A DNA stretch of 64,000 bases from Pipra filicauda. Taxonomy: Eukaryota > Chordata > Aves > Passeriformes > Pipridae. Positions 50,532 to 62,607 of this stretch are shown here, one piece after another. A program made the position numbers and the translations under genes. Location of the stretch: contig NW_024104376.1 in NCBI RefSeq assembly GCF_003945595.2, positions 3,224,001 to 3,288,000 of the forward strand. Reading direction: 5' to 3'. The notes below the pieces were generated by a model, which saw only the letters and a list, made by a program, of their open reading frames with translations, had not been told where the DNA came from and did no database searches. Each line of letters starts with the position of its first letter. The first letter of the stretch is position 1.

Positions 50532-52132
50532 TCACTGGGATTTAATATAGCAAAGAAGTAAGACAAAAAATAGAGAACAGAAGTGAAAACAAGAGAGAAG
50601 CAGAAAGAGTACTTGATTATTCTCTGCATGCTACCTGGTTGCTTTTACAGGCTATGTCTTAAATATATTGATGCTGGCAGGTGAGGAAGCACAGCAAAGC
50701 AAAAAGGAGGTGACAATTATGGTTGTGGCAATTTGGCCATTGGGATTTGATGACTGGCATTATTGACAGAGGAGATTGCAAGGGTCCCTGTGGAAAGAGA
50801 CAGTGGAATTCACTGAATAAATAAGACATGCTGAGAAAAAGTTATGAGGCCATATATCTTGGTTTACACACAAGAGCATCCAACTCAGCTCTCCTTAGAA
50901 TCTTTCCACCAGCTTTATCGAAGTTAGATGGAGACAAGGATATTTGTCCAGAGGTCAAGTTCTTTCTCATATATCATTTCTGTTTAAAAGTGAGGGTTTT
51001 TTTCTGGAAAACAGTAACCTAGGATTCCAGTAAACAGAATTCTCTGAATACACAGAAGCATTATTTCAATACCTAGCTTCAGAGAAAAACAGAGATAAGT
51101 AGACACTGAAATTATGTCAATTTGCACATAAAGGTATCATTTTTTAAGGACAGCAAACTCTTATTCAGATGGCATAAAACTGCATCCTCTTACTCTTACA
51201 TTACTTCAGATGAAAATAATTAAGTAAGATTGAGAAACATCCAAATATTGCTGGCGGATCACCTTTCTGTGACTGAAATATTTGGATTTTGGTTTCTCCT
51301 ACCCAAATGACATTTCATCTACATTATCATAAGTTCTGTAGTGATGTCTAAAGCCCGGTGTAAAACTGGGGTTCATTTCTGATACACAAGAAAATCTTCA
51401 GCCCACAAAACTTCAAACATGAACTGAATAGCTGGACAAAGAGTAAGAAGACTATTGTTATTCCTTATGTATTGGATAATGATACTTACTCATGACCAAT
51501 AGATCAATTTATGATAAAGTTGGTGTCTGAACCCCACCCAGGAGGACTCCATTTTGGTCATATTTCTTTTTTTCTTCTGCCCAGCTGCATCTTGAATGCC
51601 TCCTTGTATTGACACACAGACACAGAAAATAGCAAGAGGAAACGACCCAGCCATTATGACAGAAAATTTAGGTGCAAGTTGGTGTGTATGGGAAGGAACA
51701 GGACTGGAAATTTGTGTAGGACAGAATGCATTTGTGCTCTGCAGGCCTTGTCTAGACAGGTGAGATGGGAGGGATTTGATGGGAGCAGTTTGATTTTAGA
51801 TAGGAAACTTCCAAGTCCTTATGTGAAGGTTGAGAACTTAAGCTCAAAAATTTTAGGAGCCTGGGGCTTAGGTTTGGTTATGGGTTTCCTTCATTTGCAT
51901 TTTCTTAAACTCTTTGATATTGAGCCAAACTTAAAAAAGAACTCAAGCATCCTTTGGCTTGCTAAGATTTCTTATGTATAGGTGTTTTTCTTGTGTACAT
52001 ATGTTCACACATAGCTGTGGGACTTGTTACCTCAGAGATGTAAATGCCTGTGGAATGGAGAGATCTCTACCACAGCATGGTTTGTCATCCACCACTGGGA
52101 GACAGTCTGGGATGAGAATGGAGCTGTGCTTG
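50532..52132. other. Non-coding stretch, no gene recognised
   Basis: Between the CR1 and the LTR-like element. Only short ORFs; no recognisable repeats. Confidence 0.5.
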
Positions 52133-52790
52133 TGTCATGGTTTGAGAGCCTCAAAAATCTAATTCCCTAATCTAAGCCCCCTCCCACATCTCAACCTAAT
52201 GTGGGATGATTTTTTTCCAGACAAAACACGAGACTCAGAATGGGGGAAAGGGAATATATATTACAATGACTGTTCAAATAAATAAATATTATAATACATT
52301 ATACACACGATCTCAACTATCTCTACCATGACCTAAGTATTTACAATGGATCAGATCTCTTCTCTCCTCCAAATAAAAGTCCAGGAGGGAAGAAGGACAG
52401 ATCCCTTCAATTCTCTGAGCAGCAGTATCTTCTAAGGCAGCAGGTTCTCTGTGTCTTCCATGCAGCAGTTGGAGCTGGATCTCTGCCAACACTCACAAAG
52501 GGGGTATCCAAGCCCCCTCGGCCCCGTCGTCTCCAAGCGAGGAGTCTTCCGTGGGCTACGTTCACCCCAGACAAAGGTCGTTCCACCACGGTCATACCAT
52601 GAAGCACGGGGGCTCTTTGTGACGGTCTGGTATCTTCAGGAGTCTCAAGCCCCTTGCAGAGCTTCTGTGCTCTACCTCAAGATGGTTGCGAGCTTCTTTG
52701 TAGCTTGCAGCAACGGAGGGCCCCCAAGGTCACCCTCCTACACACCGTCCTGGCTGAGCTCTCAGGACAACCGAGCTTCTTAGCTCCTCC
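52133..52790. mobile_element. Probable ERV LTR (second family)
   Basis: Starts 'tgtcatggtttgagagcctc', a typical TG-initiated avian LTR opening. The organisation parallels the LTR at 15020: an AT-rich 'attacaatgactgttcaaat' stretch with several aataaa motifs, a ggagggaagaagg phrase, then a GC/CpG-rich half (for example 'ggccccgtcgtctccaagcg', 'caccacggtcataccatgaa'). This half is the most CpG-rich part of the window. The right boundary is not defined; LTR-like sequence may continue to about 52960. No target-site duplication or internal viral sequence was found, so it is probably a solo LTR. Confidence 0.6.
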
Positions 52791-54164
52791 TTAACTGACT
52801 GAGAAAATTAGTTCTAAAATAGTTTGTTTTTCTGAGCTTAAACTTGAGAGTGTAAAAAACCCTTCATGTCCTACAGGGGCCACTTCTTTTAGGCTGATGT
52901 AAACAGCCTAAACTATGTTTTCCATACTGCAAGAAGGATCTGCCCTGACCACAAGTAAACACAAAGGAAAATCATGTATTTCTTGAGACAAGGAGAGAAG
53001 CTGAGTTTTCAAGCTCATTTTGGAGTAAAAATGTGCCCACTTTGTCAGAAATCAGGGGTAAATCATTACAATGTTTTGTGTCCCAGAAATACACACATGC
53101 TGATAACATAGGGTGGCCTCTGGCCAGTTCAGCCTGCACAGCTGGAACCTTTGTTTTTAGGGTTCGGTCAAAAGTGGAGTAAATATTTGCAAGAGAACAT
53201 TTTCCTAACAGGGACACTCTCAAAAGTACATTTACTGGAAAAGAACTCTACCATCATCCTCTTTTATTGTACAGTCCTGCAAGTCCAGGGCAGGTGGGGA
53301 CAGAGAAATAAATCAAGTGCTCCGAACCTGCATGTTCAGCCTTTACATTACACCATGTAAGAGTAGCCCAAACAGGAGAGTGCTGATAAGGTGACCTGAC
53401 TTCACAGAATTTTGAAGAGCTGTCCTTTGAACTTGGAAAGCTTCATTTGTAAAAGATAAGATTTACAGTCCTAAAACAGGCAGGAAAGGGTTGAGAAACT
53501 GTTGTCACCTGGGGAAGCCTTCCCGATAGTTTTTTTTTCCAGCTCCAAGAACAGAGCATTTTAGAAACACAAGTGGACAATAACCTTTTGGCTGAATCTA
53601 TTTGACTTTGATTCTGGTCGAGTTGACATTTTAGGCTTTACTTAAGTAACTTTGATGTACTTTTAATGATTAGATCCTGATAGCAAAAGAGCCTGCACTA
53701 TCGTCTTTGTTCAGATGACATTAACAAAGGGGAAAACATCTACATACTTCTGTAACCAGCTTTGTCATTTTCTGGATTCAAGCATTTTTGCTATTTTGTT
53801 GATATTCATATTTGACTTGCGGCCCCTGTGAAAAGTAGTGTTTGTTAATGAAAGACCAGCCTGGATTCAGCTGACATAACTTGAGACATTTAACTGAGAA
53901 GTCTAATTTAACACCAAAGTCACTTGATGCTTCTCCTATGAACAGTGGGGCACTATGTACGGTGCTTCAGTCATTTGTCAGCCACTTGCCCTCTGGAAGT
54001 GGTTCTCTGCTTTAGCTGTACATAAACAGTGCAGACATCCAAATTGCTGAGATATAGGTAAGATAAATCTTGGCTTTCCTTCTCATAGAAGGGAGTAGAG
54101 TAAAATAACAAAAGAGAAAAAGAGTAGAAAATAGAAATTGTTGAATTCCCTCTCTACACAAAGA

Positions 54165-54240
54165 GTGTGAACTACAGAGCTTAGGTATCTGCCCAAGGCC
54201 AGATGGTAGAAGACAGGGCCAGGTATCGATCACAATATTT
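54165..54240 (+). repeat. Possible MIR-like relic
   Basis: 'aggtatctgcccaaggccag' followed by 'agacagggccaggtatcgat' resembles the MIR core (acttgcccaaggtcacac ... cagagccagg). Short and weak. Confidence 0.35.
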
Positions 54241-55309
54241 TGAAAGTAGCATTTTAATTATAAAAAAATTTACACCTCTGGCAGTGACCTTAAGATTTTC
54301 CTTAATATAATAAAAAGATACTAGAACTGGGAAAGTGCTTAAAAAATAAGTATTCATTCAATTTATTTATTTCCTCTTTCAGAAAAATATTGAAAATTAT
54401 TAAAGTTTAATATTTGTCACTTTTTCTGTGAAAGTTCTCAGGAATATTTTTTTACCTTCACAGGATATCAAGTTTATTATGACATAAAAGCTAATATAGC
54501 CATAGTTTGTTTCTCATCTACTGTGTGTAATAGTTTTGGCCATACACACAAAGCAGCAAGACTCCAGAAAATAGTCATGTCTCTGGAATGGAGTTGTGTG
54601 GCTTATGCCTGCCCTAAAACATGTCAAAAAGTAAAAGTCTTCAAAATTTCCGTAATTATTGATTTCCTTTAAAAATTAGTTAATTTTCATTTACTGAAAC
54701 TTTGGAGTGAAAAATTGTCATGTTGCAAAAACAGAAAGAAATGTCTCATTCAGATATTGAAAATCTAGGGTGTATCAACTTTTTTTTTCTGTTGTAGATT
54801 CTTTAGAACAACCCGATATAACAAGTTTTACTTCTAATTTTTTTTCCTTTTTCCAAAGGATAAACACACACAAATAGAAGAATGTTTAGAGCAGATTAGA
54901 GCAAAGGTCTGCCTAATTCAGTATGCAGTCCCATGACAAGGTCTATTTTTCATTTAAAAAATGCCAACTAGATTGAACAAGAGAACTGAATAGCCAGAGA
55001 CACAGTTGGCTCAAGTAGCCTCTGTACAGCAAATGAATTGAAATATTCATGTGTAAAATATGCAACAAGTAATTCCCAAAGTTGTAAAAAAAATGCAATG
55101 CAAACAGAAATGGAATGAAACGAATTAAATAAATTATTTGGTATAAATACTTTGGCTGGTTCTTATGGATGAAATTTCTGCTGCAAGGAAAAGAAAGTTT
55201 CTAAACTATATTTATACAACAGAATCCAGTTCAGTATTTGACAGTAAGAGTTTGCAATTGTATCATAATAGGAAGGAGAAGTTCACAGATTAGCAAAAAA
55301 AGAAGAAAA

Positions 55310-55520
55310 TTCATTGCATGAGCAGGGAAGTATAGAAAGGTTTTGACAGAGCATCCTATCTAGCTTTGGTACCCATGCTTTAAAAAAAAAAAAACATATT
55401 TAAAGAAAGCTTATGGAAGGTAAAGAGAAGAGCCAGCAAAATTTTGTGTAAACTACATAAAATGTACTGCTGTGAGACACTGAAAAAGCTGCACTTGCTT
55501 AGCTGCTTCCTTAAACAGAA
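55310..55520 (+). mobile_element. Very degraded CR1-like relic
   Basis: 'aatgtactgctgtgagacac' 'tgaaaaagctgcacttgctt' 'agc' parallels the CR1 phrase around 'gagagactgaaagagctggg...tttagc'. 'tctagctttggtacccatgc' upstream is also in a plausible position. Too diverged to be firm. Confidence 0.3.
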
Positions 55521-58500
55521 CATAAGCAGTGAAAGATCTGACAGTGGAAAGTTTAACCACTGGGAGACACTCCTAAGGGGAAAAGCAGGTAATCTCTTTC
55601 TTGATTTCTTCTAGTCAATGTGTGCATTAGTGAAACACAAATTAGTTAACAGTGCAGAGTTGTGCAATGTGGGAAGCCAAGCCAGATGTTGCAGAGGTTT
55701 GTGAGGAAGATAGTGTTGTTTGCTTAATAAAAATAGAATCTAAATAATATTCTCCTTGCTGATGAAGAAATTTGAGGATCCAGCAGCCAGGGTGCCTAGA
55801 AGCCTGGCAGAAAGAGGATTTTATGTGGACAAATCCATTCTTTCTGCATGGGAGAAGGTTTGTTACAGACTTACGCTCCAGAGTTCACTGTCCTGCTGTA
55901 CTGGAGTTTCTTCTAGTTCTGAACAGGCTTCAGACATAGGTGAATTTCTGATAAACAGGCAGCTGATCACAGGGAACTTTGTTCTGTGTTGACATAAAAA
56001 ATACTCTTTGTGCCAGTGACCTAGAGAGCAAAGAACCTCCAAAGTGGCAAAACTGCTGGATCACTCCACCATGGTCCATTAGAAAAGACCATGAACACAC
56101 AGACTGTCCTTAGAAAGCCAGCATTTGGATTGCCCAAATAAACACTGTCCTTTAAAAACAAAAACAATCAAATCAGGCTGCTCCATACTCCACAAAACTA
56201 CTTGGGAAAAACACCCAATTCCCTCGTAGCTTTGACGTTTCTCACCCATCCAGTGCTCAGAGAGAACTTGCCTTTCCCACTCCACCTAAGATGCCCTCAG
56301 GACCAGGTTGACAGGTATCTTAAATAGCACAGTTACTGCACGCACGTGTTGGAAAGGAAAATGATTAAAAATCATTTGTCCACTGGAATGATGAAAGGCG
56401 AGAAAGAAGATAAAAGAGAGGAGAGAAGGGATGGCTCTCTGGATCATAGTTTAGTTTAGGTCACTGAATGAGGGAAAGAGAAATGTGAATTCACTTTGCA
56501 GATCCAATTCACATTCAGGCATTTAGCCCAAAGAAGAACATGAGTCACTAAAGCCACTCTAAGGTCACGTTAACTGAGGCTTAACCATGTGCAGAGAACC
56601 ATGTGCCACCAGTTTGTGGCCTTCAAGAGAGACCTGTGGCAAACTCTGTGAGTTTTCTGAGGATCAGGCAAAGAAATCCCTAGTTTATGATGTTCTGAGC
56701 TTGCCCTTCTTCAAATCTCTATTCAGATAAAGAAAACTCCTTGGGTTTTCACAGCAAAAACTCAGATTAGATACCTAGAGGCTGTAGACACTTCCAGGTT
56801 TAGTTGGAAACAGTTCAGCTGCCCTGAGGATCTGAATTTTAGACTTGGGTATTAAAAGTGGGAGGTAGGAGGTAGCTGAGCTTTGTAGAGTTATCTGTTT
56901 CATACTTCATTAAAGTATTGCATTAAAGAGCTTCAGCCTTTCATTCTTATCATCTTGTTGAATATTCCTTTCATTCCATCACTTCATAGTTGAAACTAAC
57001 AGTCAGTTCTCTCATATTTCCTAATGCCTTTGATTGTCTGTTTTGCTCAACTACAATTGTTCACAGTTTCACCTCAAATACAAAACTGCCTTGACATATT
57101 TTTTTCTTCCTCTTTACTTTCAGTATCCTTTTGGTGACCCCTTTTTACTCTTTTCTGTAAAATGTCCTTCCGCATTGAGCTTTTAGACGTCAAAAGCAAT
57201 TTAAAAAGCAACTACACCTGAAGCTACTATGACACCAACAACATTCTCTTCCTATGAATGTTCACCTAAACTAGTAAGAAGTTATTCCTCAGCTGTGACA
57301 TATCTGAAATCACAGTGGAGTCACCTTGCACAAGTCATGTAGAGATGAACAGAAGATTTTCCATTCTTTGTGAAACCTCAAAGTTCTGATACTTGTGGCT
57401 ACCCAAAACAAAGATTAAAAACTTTAAAATTGTCAATATATGTTGCAGAACAAAAGATATATTTAAAGTATTAACATTGCAATGTCATGATACTTCCCTT
57501 TGAATGTGTCCAACCAGATGTTTTTTCCTCTGGCCAGATTTCACCTCTGTTTGCTTGCTTGCTACAATGATAAGGTCCCATGTTACTCAGCAAAAAGTTG
57601 GGCAGGCAGCAGACAGGATCCCAGCATATCATGGAATGCTTATATTTTTCCGTCCTATCTCTTTGTTTCTTTCTTCCATCTTCTCTAAATGTTCAACCCA
57701 AAGTTTTAAATTCTTCAGAGTACTGTCTGTTTAATAACTGACTTGTATGCTGTTCAGAAAAAAAAACAACAGAGCAAAGTTAACTATAAATTAAATAATG
57801 CTTCCATAGCTGAATATATTACATGAATAACTCTGTTGAAAACAGTTCCTATAACCTTTTTTTTTCCTGGACCAAAGTAGTGAAGGCTCTAAAGCAACTT
57901 ATTCTCCCCAAATTCCGGGATAGTATATCAATGTTACATAGCTTGCCTATTCTTCCAGCTACCCTCACAAGCTTTTCAGTTTTAAGAATCAGAAAGTTTT
58001 ATTTAATATTTATGTTAATTTCAATTAAATATTTCATATGTATCAAGGTAGCAACAGTCCTGGAGTTAGTTCACTGTGATCTGAATCTTCCTTGGTCCTC
58101 AACTCATAAGTTGCAGATGTGATACTGGATTTCTGCAGCTACGTGCCACTTTTGTGACAACAGCAGCTCTCCATCCTCTAGTGTCACTTACTCTTCTCTG
58201 TTATCTCCAAAAGCTATAATTTACAGAAGAAATGTGAGGTTCATCTTTTTCAGACATCCATCTGAATCATCTACTAATGCCTGTATTTCCTTGCTGATTG
58301 TGAAGGCAATTAATGACGATCATTTAGATGGACTCTACTGGAAATATTTACAGTGAGACAACATGGAACTTCTCAATACAGTAAGGCTTTCCTACTTTAA
58401 CAAGACAATGTTAAGTCATAAAAAGTAAAAATGGAATTCTGAATCCGTGTTAGATTCAGAACCAATTGGGTTGCCTTTTACTGCTGGGACTGTAGATATC

Positions 58501-58573
58501 AGTTATGTTATTTCTGAGTTATAGATCCACAAAATCAGAGACAAGTTTTAGATCCCCTTAATGTATGCAGTAA

Positions 58574-58648
58574 TGGTCCTGATGACTCATTGTCATTGAA
58601 GATATTTCTGTTCAAATTGCTTATGTATGTTTCATTGGATTGGCCATT
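58574..58648 (-). pseudogene. Left copy of a duplicated coding-like segment (possible exon relic)
   Basis: On the minus strand a frame opens after an acceptor-like ctcttcag ending at 58649 and reads NGQSNETYISNLNRN, then IFNDNESSGP, before running on to a stop further left. The last 15 codons (58618-58574) are identical to the copy at 62589-62545. No splice donor is visible after the shared part, and the frame has a different continuation and soon terminates. It could be a decayed duplicate exon or a copy of an unknown dispersed repeat. Two N-x-S/T sequons (NET, NES) are present. The protein family is not recognised. Confidence 0.35.
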
Positions 58649-59610
58649 CTGAAGAGATTAAAGTTGAGTGCCCTACAAAAAAAGTTGATAAAAAAATTCA
58701 TTTCAGTCTGAAGTAATTTCACAAAAAACACCACCAAAACACATGGAAGAAATAAAAACTTCTCATTTATAATACCTAAGGCTAATATGTATATGTTAAA
58801 TATAATGTATCGGTCTATGCAGTTATATGTTCATTTTACAGAAATGTGTAAACATAATTAAATAACTTACAGCCTCTTAAGTTAAACATAGTCACATTGA
58901 AGGAACCATTTTGGAGGTACTGAAGTAAAATGAAAAAGTAGAAATTGCTGTTTTCACTTGTTTAGCATTTTGCTTTTATCAAAATCAACGTTGTCATGAC
59001 TTTTTATTTTTTGAAGAGTCAACTATTATGTTGAGAACATTTTGTTCAGTTCTGGCCTTGAAATCTTCATTTTTTTGTCTGGCAACTTTTTCCTAGAAGC
59101 ACCAGATCACTTTTGCCTGGCTTCTCTGTGAAGATAAGCCACTAGACAAACATTATCTAATTATTTTTGGTTAACTATTGTTCCATCACAAGCATTGGAA
59201 AGGCAAAAGACACTTTTTCCTTCAGCATGGTGGACCTGGCAGAACATCGTTATCCTGGACAGGAGTACGAAGTGAACTTGTATCATTAGAAAGCAAATTC
59301 ACAGTCAACACATTCTGCTAAGCTGACCAGAGAAATTCTGTGCAGCTACACTGCTCTGACAGTAATAGTCTGTTTAATCTTTTTTGATAGTTGCCTGCAA
59401 ACATCGACAGAAAAGGAGAGAGGTCAGTTTGGATCTACAGGAAGAGAGCAGAAATGCAATCTGTAGCTGTTGAAAGGTTGTTCTTTGGTTACTTGAAACA
59501 AACATTCAAACCTCTGGATTACAACATTTGCACAGTTTGATAAACACATACAGCAGCTTCACTAGAGGTGTATTTTTCTTTCCTCTTATTTAATACTAAT
59601 TAAAAGTTTT

Positions 59611-59642
59611 GCACACACACACATATGTGTATGTGCACATGC
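59611..59642. repeat. 32-base alternating purine-pyrimidine tract
   Basis: From gcacacacacacatatgtgt through atgtgcacatgc every base alternates purine and pyrimidine, with an internal acacatatgtgt palindrome. Such tracts favour Z-DNA under negative supercoiling. Confidence 0.92.
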
Positions 59643-59722
59643 TCAATCTTGTGCATTTTAAAGGCATGTAGGTGTATGGCTAAGAGGTCACAGAGGCTTC
59701 TGAGGGAATTGTTTCTTCCTAG

Positions 59723-59766
59723 CTCTTTCTTTCTTTTTTCTTTTTCTTTCCTTCCCTTCCCCTTTT
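59723..59766. repeat. 44-base pure pyrimidine tract
   Basis: An uninterrupted C/T run (ctctttctttcttttttc ...) lying 80 bases from the alternating tract. Homopyrimidine runs of this length can form triplex (H-DNA). Confidence 0.93.
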
Positions 59767-61859
59767 GATCACGGTTACAGGAGTAGATGGCGACAAATGA
59801 TTGATAAAAGGACAAAGCTGGAGAATTTTTGTTTATTGTCCAGAACCAGTCCACTTTCTTTATAACCTCAGCTGACTTAATCTCAGTTAAAAATGCTTTC
59901 TGTAAAAAAGGTTTCTGCAGAAAAATTGGGCAGGACAGTTTTAAAATAGGGTTAAGTTGGTTGAAATGATGGTCTGTGGGATACTTTGTCTTCTGCCCAT
60001 GACTGGGGTGGTACCTTTGTGCTAACCAGTGCCAGCTCACAGAGGGTTCAGAGCATTGCCACTGGCTGCTTCCGTAACCAACACAATGCGTCTGCAAAGC
60101 GTGAAAGCTGGACAGCTCTGAGATGAACAGATGTGGTTTTGCAAATCATGAAAATTATGTGAAAAACTCTCACAAGGAAAAAAGGCACAGCATTGGATTT
60201 TTTGACAACACAGTGAAGCCCCAAATAGCCTTACAGAGATCCAATGTATAAATCATAAACTACTGTTAAATATTATGGAAGAACTGGCATCTCCTTTATT
60301 GGAAAGGTTTAGAGTCAGGTCTGGTAACAGAATTATACTCTCATAATTACAGAGGCTTATAATGCTCTAACATTGTTCCTAAACCTGGAAAAGATCTATT
60401 TCTATGCCTTTCACACAGCCTTATTTCATTAATAAGTACAGATGCTACAATCTTGATCCAAGCAATGGCAGATAGATTAACAAAAGTACTGCCACACCTC
60501 TAGCAGCTTTAAGACCATGTGGGAATTGTAACTGGGAGCTGATCTGAGGAGATTATTCAGCCTTCTGTATTATAAAAAGCCTTAGAGAGAGTCAGATTTA
60601 ACAGGCCAAATGGAGAAGGAGAAAAAAAACCCCAGTTATCTACGTGCAATGGTTTCCCATTCACAGCATAAAAAAATAAACTTTATTTATTGGCTAAATT
60701 AAAAGTCTTTATGCCTCCCTGCTAGGTACTACTTAAAGGATGCAAATCATTCTCCTCATGCAATGTAGACTGGGAAAATGAGGGGAAGTTGTCACTTATT
60801 CAGTACAGGTCATTTTTTATCAGCTCCACGTATGGAGTCTAGCTTGAAAGAAAAAACAGTAGCATGAAGAGTTATAAAGAATTTTGATGCCCTTTAGATT
60901 GAAATTCCTTGAGAAAACAATGCTGGAATTTATGAATGAAGAATTTTGGAGACAATCAGACTATAAACTCTAAAGCATTGGGGAGTCTATTTAGCCACAT
61001 GTGTTAATATCCTTCTGTGTTCCTTATGGGCTTCTTAAGGAACCTCTTAAGGGGTTCTAAGGGAAAAAGAAGAGAAAAAAATTCAGGACACAGAGATGTA
61101 TATTATTATGTATAGCACAGGAGTATCTATGAAATCAAGACCTATGTCTAATTGAGTCTAATAATCCTGTATGACATACACTGAGAGTCAGTTTGATTTT
61201 GTTGAGTTTGAAAGAAATGTACAGTCCTTACAATGTGCAGGTAGTTTCTGGAAGATCCTAATGGCAGAAGACAGAGGCCCTCCCTGCCTGTTCTTCATGG
61301 CCTGCCCAGCTGGAAATCTAAACCCAAGCATGGCTAAACCTCTAACCTTCCAGGGCAGAGAGGAGTTACAGCCAAAACAAACTCCAATATTGTTGGCTCG
61401 GTGGGTTAAGGCTGCACAACTCCTACATCTAGCAAGGACTTGTGAGAAACGTCAACTTCATTTGCCCTCTGTAGATGCAACTATGCAGGCACTATAGCAT
61501 GGATTTGAGTCAAATCTCAAGTTTTAACTCTTCTCCTGATCTGTTTGGATACATAAGCAAACACTCCATGTGGATGCAAGCCAAGGTCTAGAGTGCAGTA
61601 CAGCAAGAGCCAAGAGGAAGAGCCTGGTGGGACTGAACATAGAGGGCAACAGTACACCAGGAGACATCTTGTCCTTTGTTCTTCTCAAGACCCATAGTGA
61701 ACACTCTGATCCTGGGCTGTAGAGTCAAAATGGGTACCTGGGAAGACTGGCCAAGAGTGAATTTCACCTCTGTAGTGGACACACTGTTTTTCTTATACTG
61801 CAAAATAAGTGTGGTCTTGTTGATACAAGTCATAAGTGCAGGGACTAGATGGTAATCCC

Positions 61860-62277
61860 AACATTTAATGTGGATTTACACAGAGCAGATCGTGCCTGAC
61901 TGACCTGATTCTCTCCAGGGGTGAAATGTCTTTTTATATTGATGAGGGTAGAATGATGGATTAAGAATACTTGATTTCACTAAGACCTCTGACTCATCTC
62001 CACAGTCCTCTCATCTGGAAGCTAAGGATTTATAGTGCACAAGATGTCATGAAAGACTCCTGGACTGTCAATCTCAGTTTGGACATAAGGAAAACCTTTA
62101 CTAGGAGAGTAACAATGGAGCAGGTACCCAGAGACGCAGCGAAGTCACCATCCTTGCGGATTTTGACAACTTGCCTAGACAAAGCCACAGATGACAGCAG
62201 GTGTTGGCAATAGTCCTGTATGAGAGGGAGGCTGGTCCCAATTAGCTCCAATCAGTTTCTCTATGGTTCTGTAAAAC
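61860..62277 (+). mobile_element. Degraded CR1 LINE 3'-end copy
   Basis: Plus-strand order fits CR1: 'cagatcgtgcctgactgacc', a damaged middle, 'cagtttggacataaggaaaa' 'cctttactaggagagtaaca', then 'gttggcaatagtcctgtatg' 'agagggaggctggtcccaa' and a 'tttctctatggttctgtaaa' terminus. It is more diverged than the copies at 48740 and 49861, with an apparent internal deletion. Confidence 0.7.
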
Positions 62278-62420
62278 CTACCCTAATTTCCCATTCATTT
62301 CATTCTGCAATAATTACTAATAAAGAAAACCCACTGATTGGTGAGTTTACTTTGCTATTTATAGAAAATATAATTACCATATTTGTTTAGCTTTCTAAAA
62401 TGATCATTTAAGCCACTTAC

Positions 62421-62607
62421 TTGGCTGTTCTGCATACTTCCAGTTCAACTGATCAGTGTATATGGCTATATTTAGCAAAGACTCTGGCTGTATTACAGTC
62501 TCATCCACTTGACGCGGTCGTGTTTCACATGAGGCAGTCCATCTTGGTCCTGATGACTCATTGTCATTGAAGATATTTCTGTTCAAATTACTTGTGTCAT
62601 TTGACAT
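62421..62607 (-). CDS. Candidate coding exon of an unrecognised gene (67-codon ORF to 62404)
   Basis: The minus-strand ATG at 62607 lies in a good start context (gtaaccATGt, A at -3); an in-frame stop lies 12 codons upstream. The frame reads MSNDTSNLN and contains the 15-codon block shared exactly with 58618-58574, then RWTASCETRPRQVDE and IYTDQLNWKYAEQPS. A GTAAGT donor-like site (62420-62415) would end a 187-base first exon; without splicing the ORF stops at 62404. Two N-glycosylation sequons (NDT, NES) hint at an extracellular or lumenal segment, but no signal peptide is seen. The comparison with the left copy shows synonymous (TCC/TCA, AGC/AGT) and conservative (E/D) codon changes and an in-frame 6-base gap, a pattern expected of protein-coding sequence. 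No family was recognised and no partner exon was found. A non-coding dispersed repeat remains possible. Confidence 0.35.
62545..62589. repeat. 45-bp perfect direct repeat, right copy
   Basis: Identical over 45 bases to 58574-58618, in the same orientation, 3,971 bp away. Outside the shared block one side (toward higher coordinates) remains partly alignable and the other does not. The left copy is described with the feature at 58574-58648. Confidence 0.95.

Larger units (their letters stand above)
52791..58573. other. Non-coding stretch with possible old relics
   Basis: No gene recognised. Possible MIR-like sequence near 54170-54235 ('ggtatctgcccaaggccaga') and a very degraded CR1-like piece near 55440-55500 are listed separately. 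A perfect 8-bp-arm hairpin (aaatgatt ... aatcattt) lies at 56359-56377 beside a purine-rich run at 56413-56431. Confidence 0.45.
58649..61859. other. Non-coding stretch with Z-DNA-prone and H-DNA-prone tracts
   Basis: No gene recognised. The 165-codon minus ORF at 59600-60097 is produced partly by a CA/TG tract and a pyrimidine tract (listed separately), and shows no domain. The 108-codon plus ORF at 61171-61497 also has no recognisable feature. Confidence 0.5.

Noticed and set aside
52451..52783. 110-codon plus-strand ORF
   Set aside because: Contained in the CpG-rich half of the second LTR-like element, with no protein-like features.
59600..60097. 165-codon minus-strand ORF
   Set aside because: Its C-terminal third is translated from the pyrimidine tract (Lys/Glu/Arg-rich) and the CA/TG tract (His/Ile/Val/Cys). 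No domain is visible in the rest.
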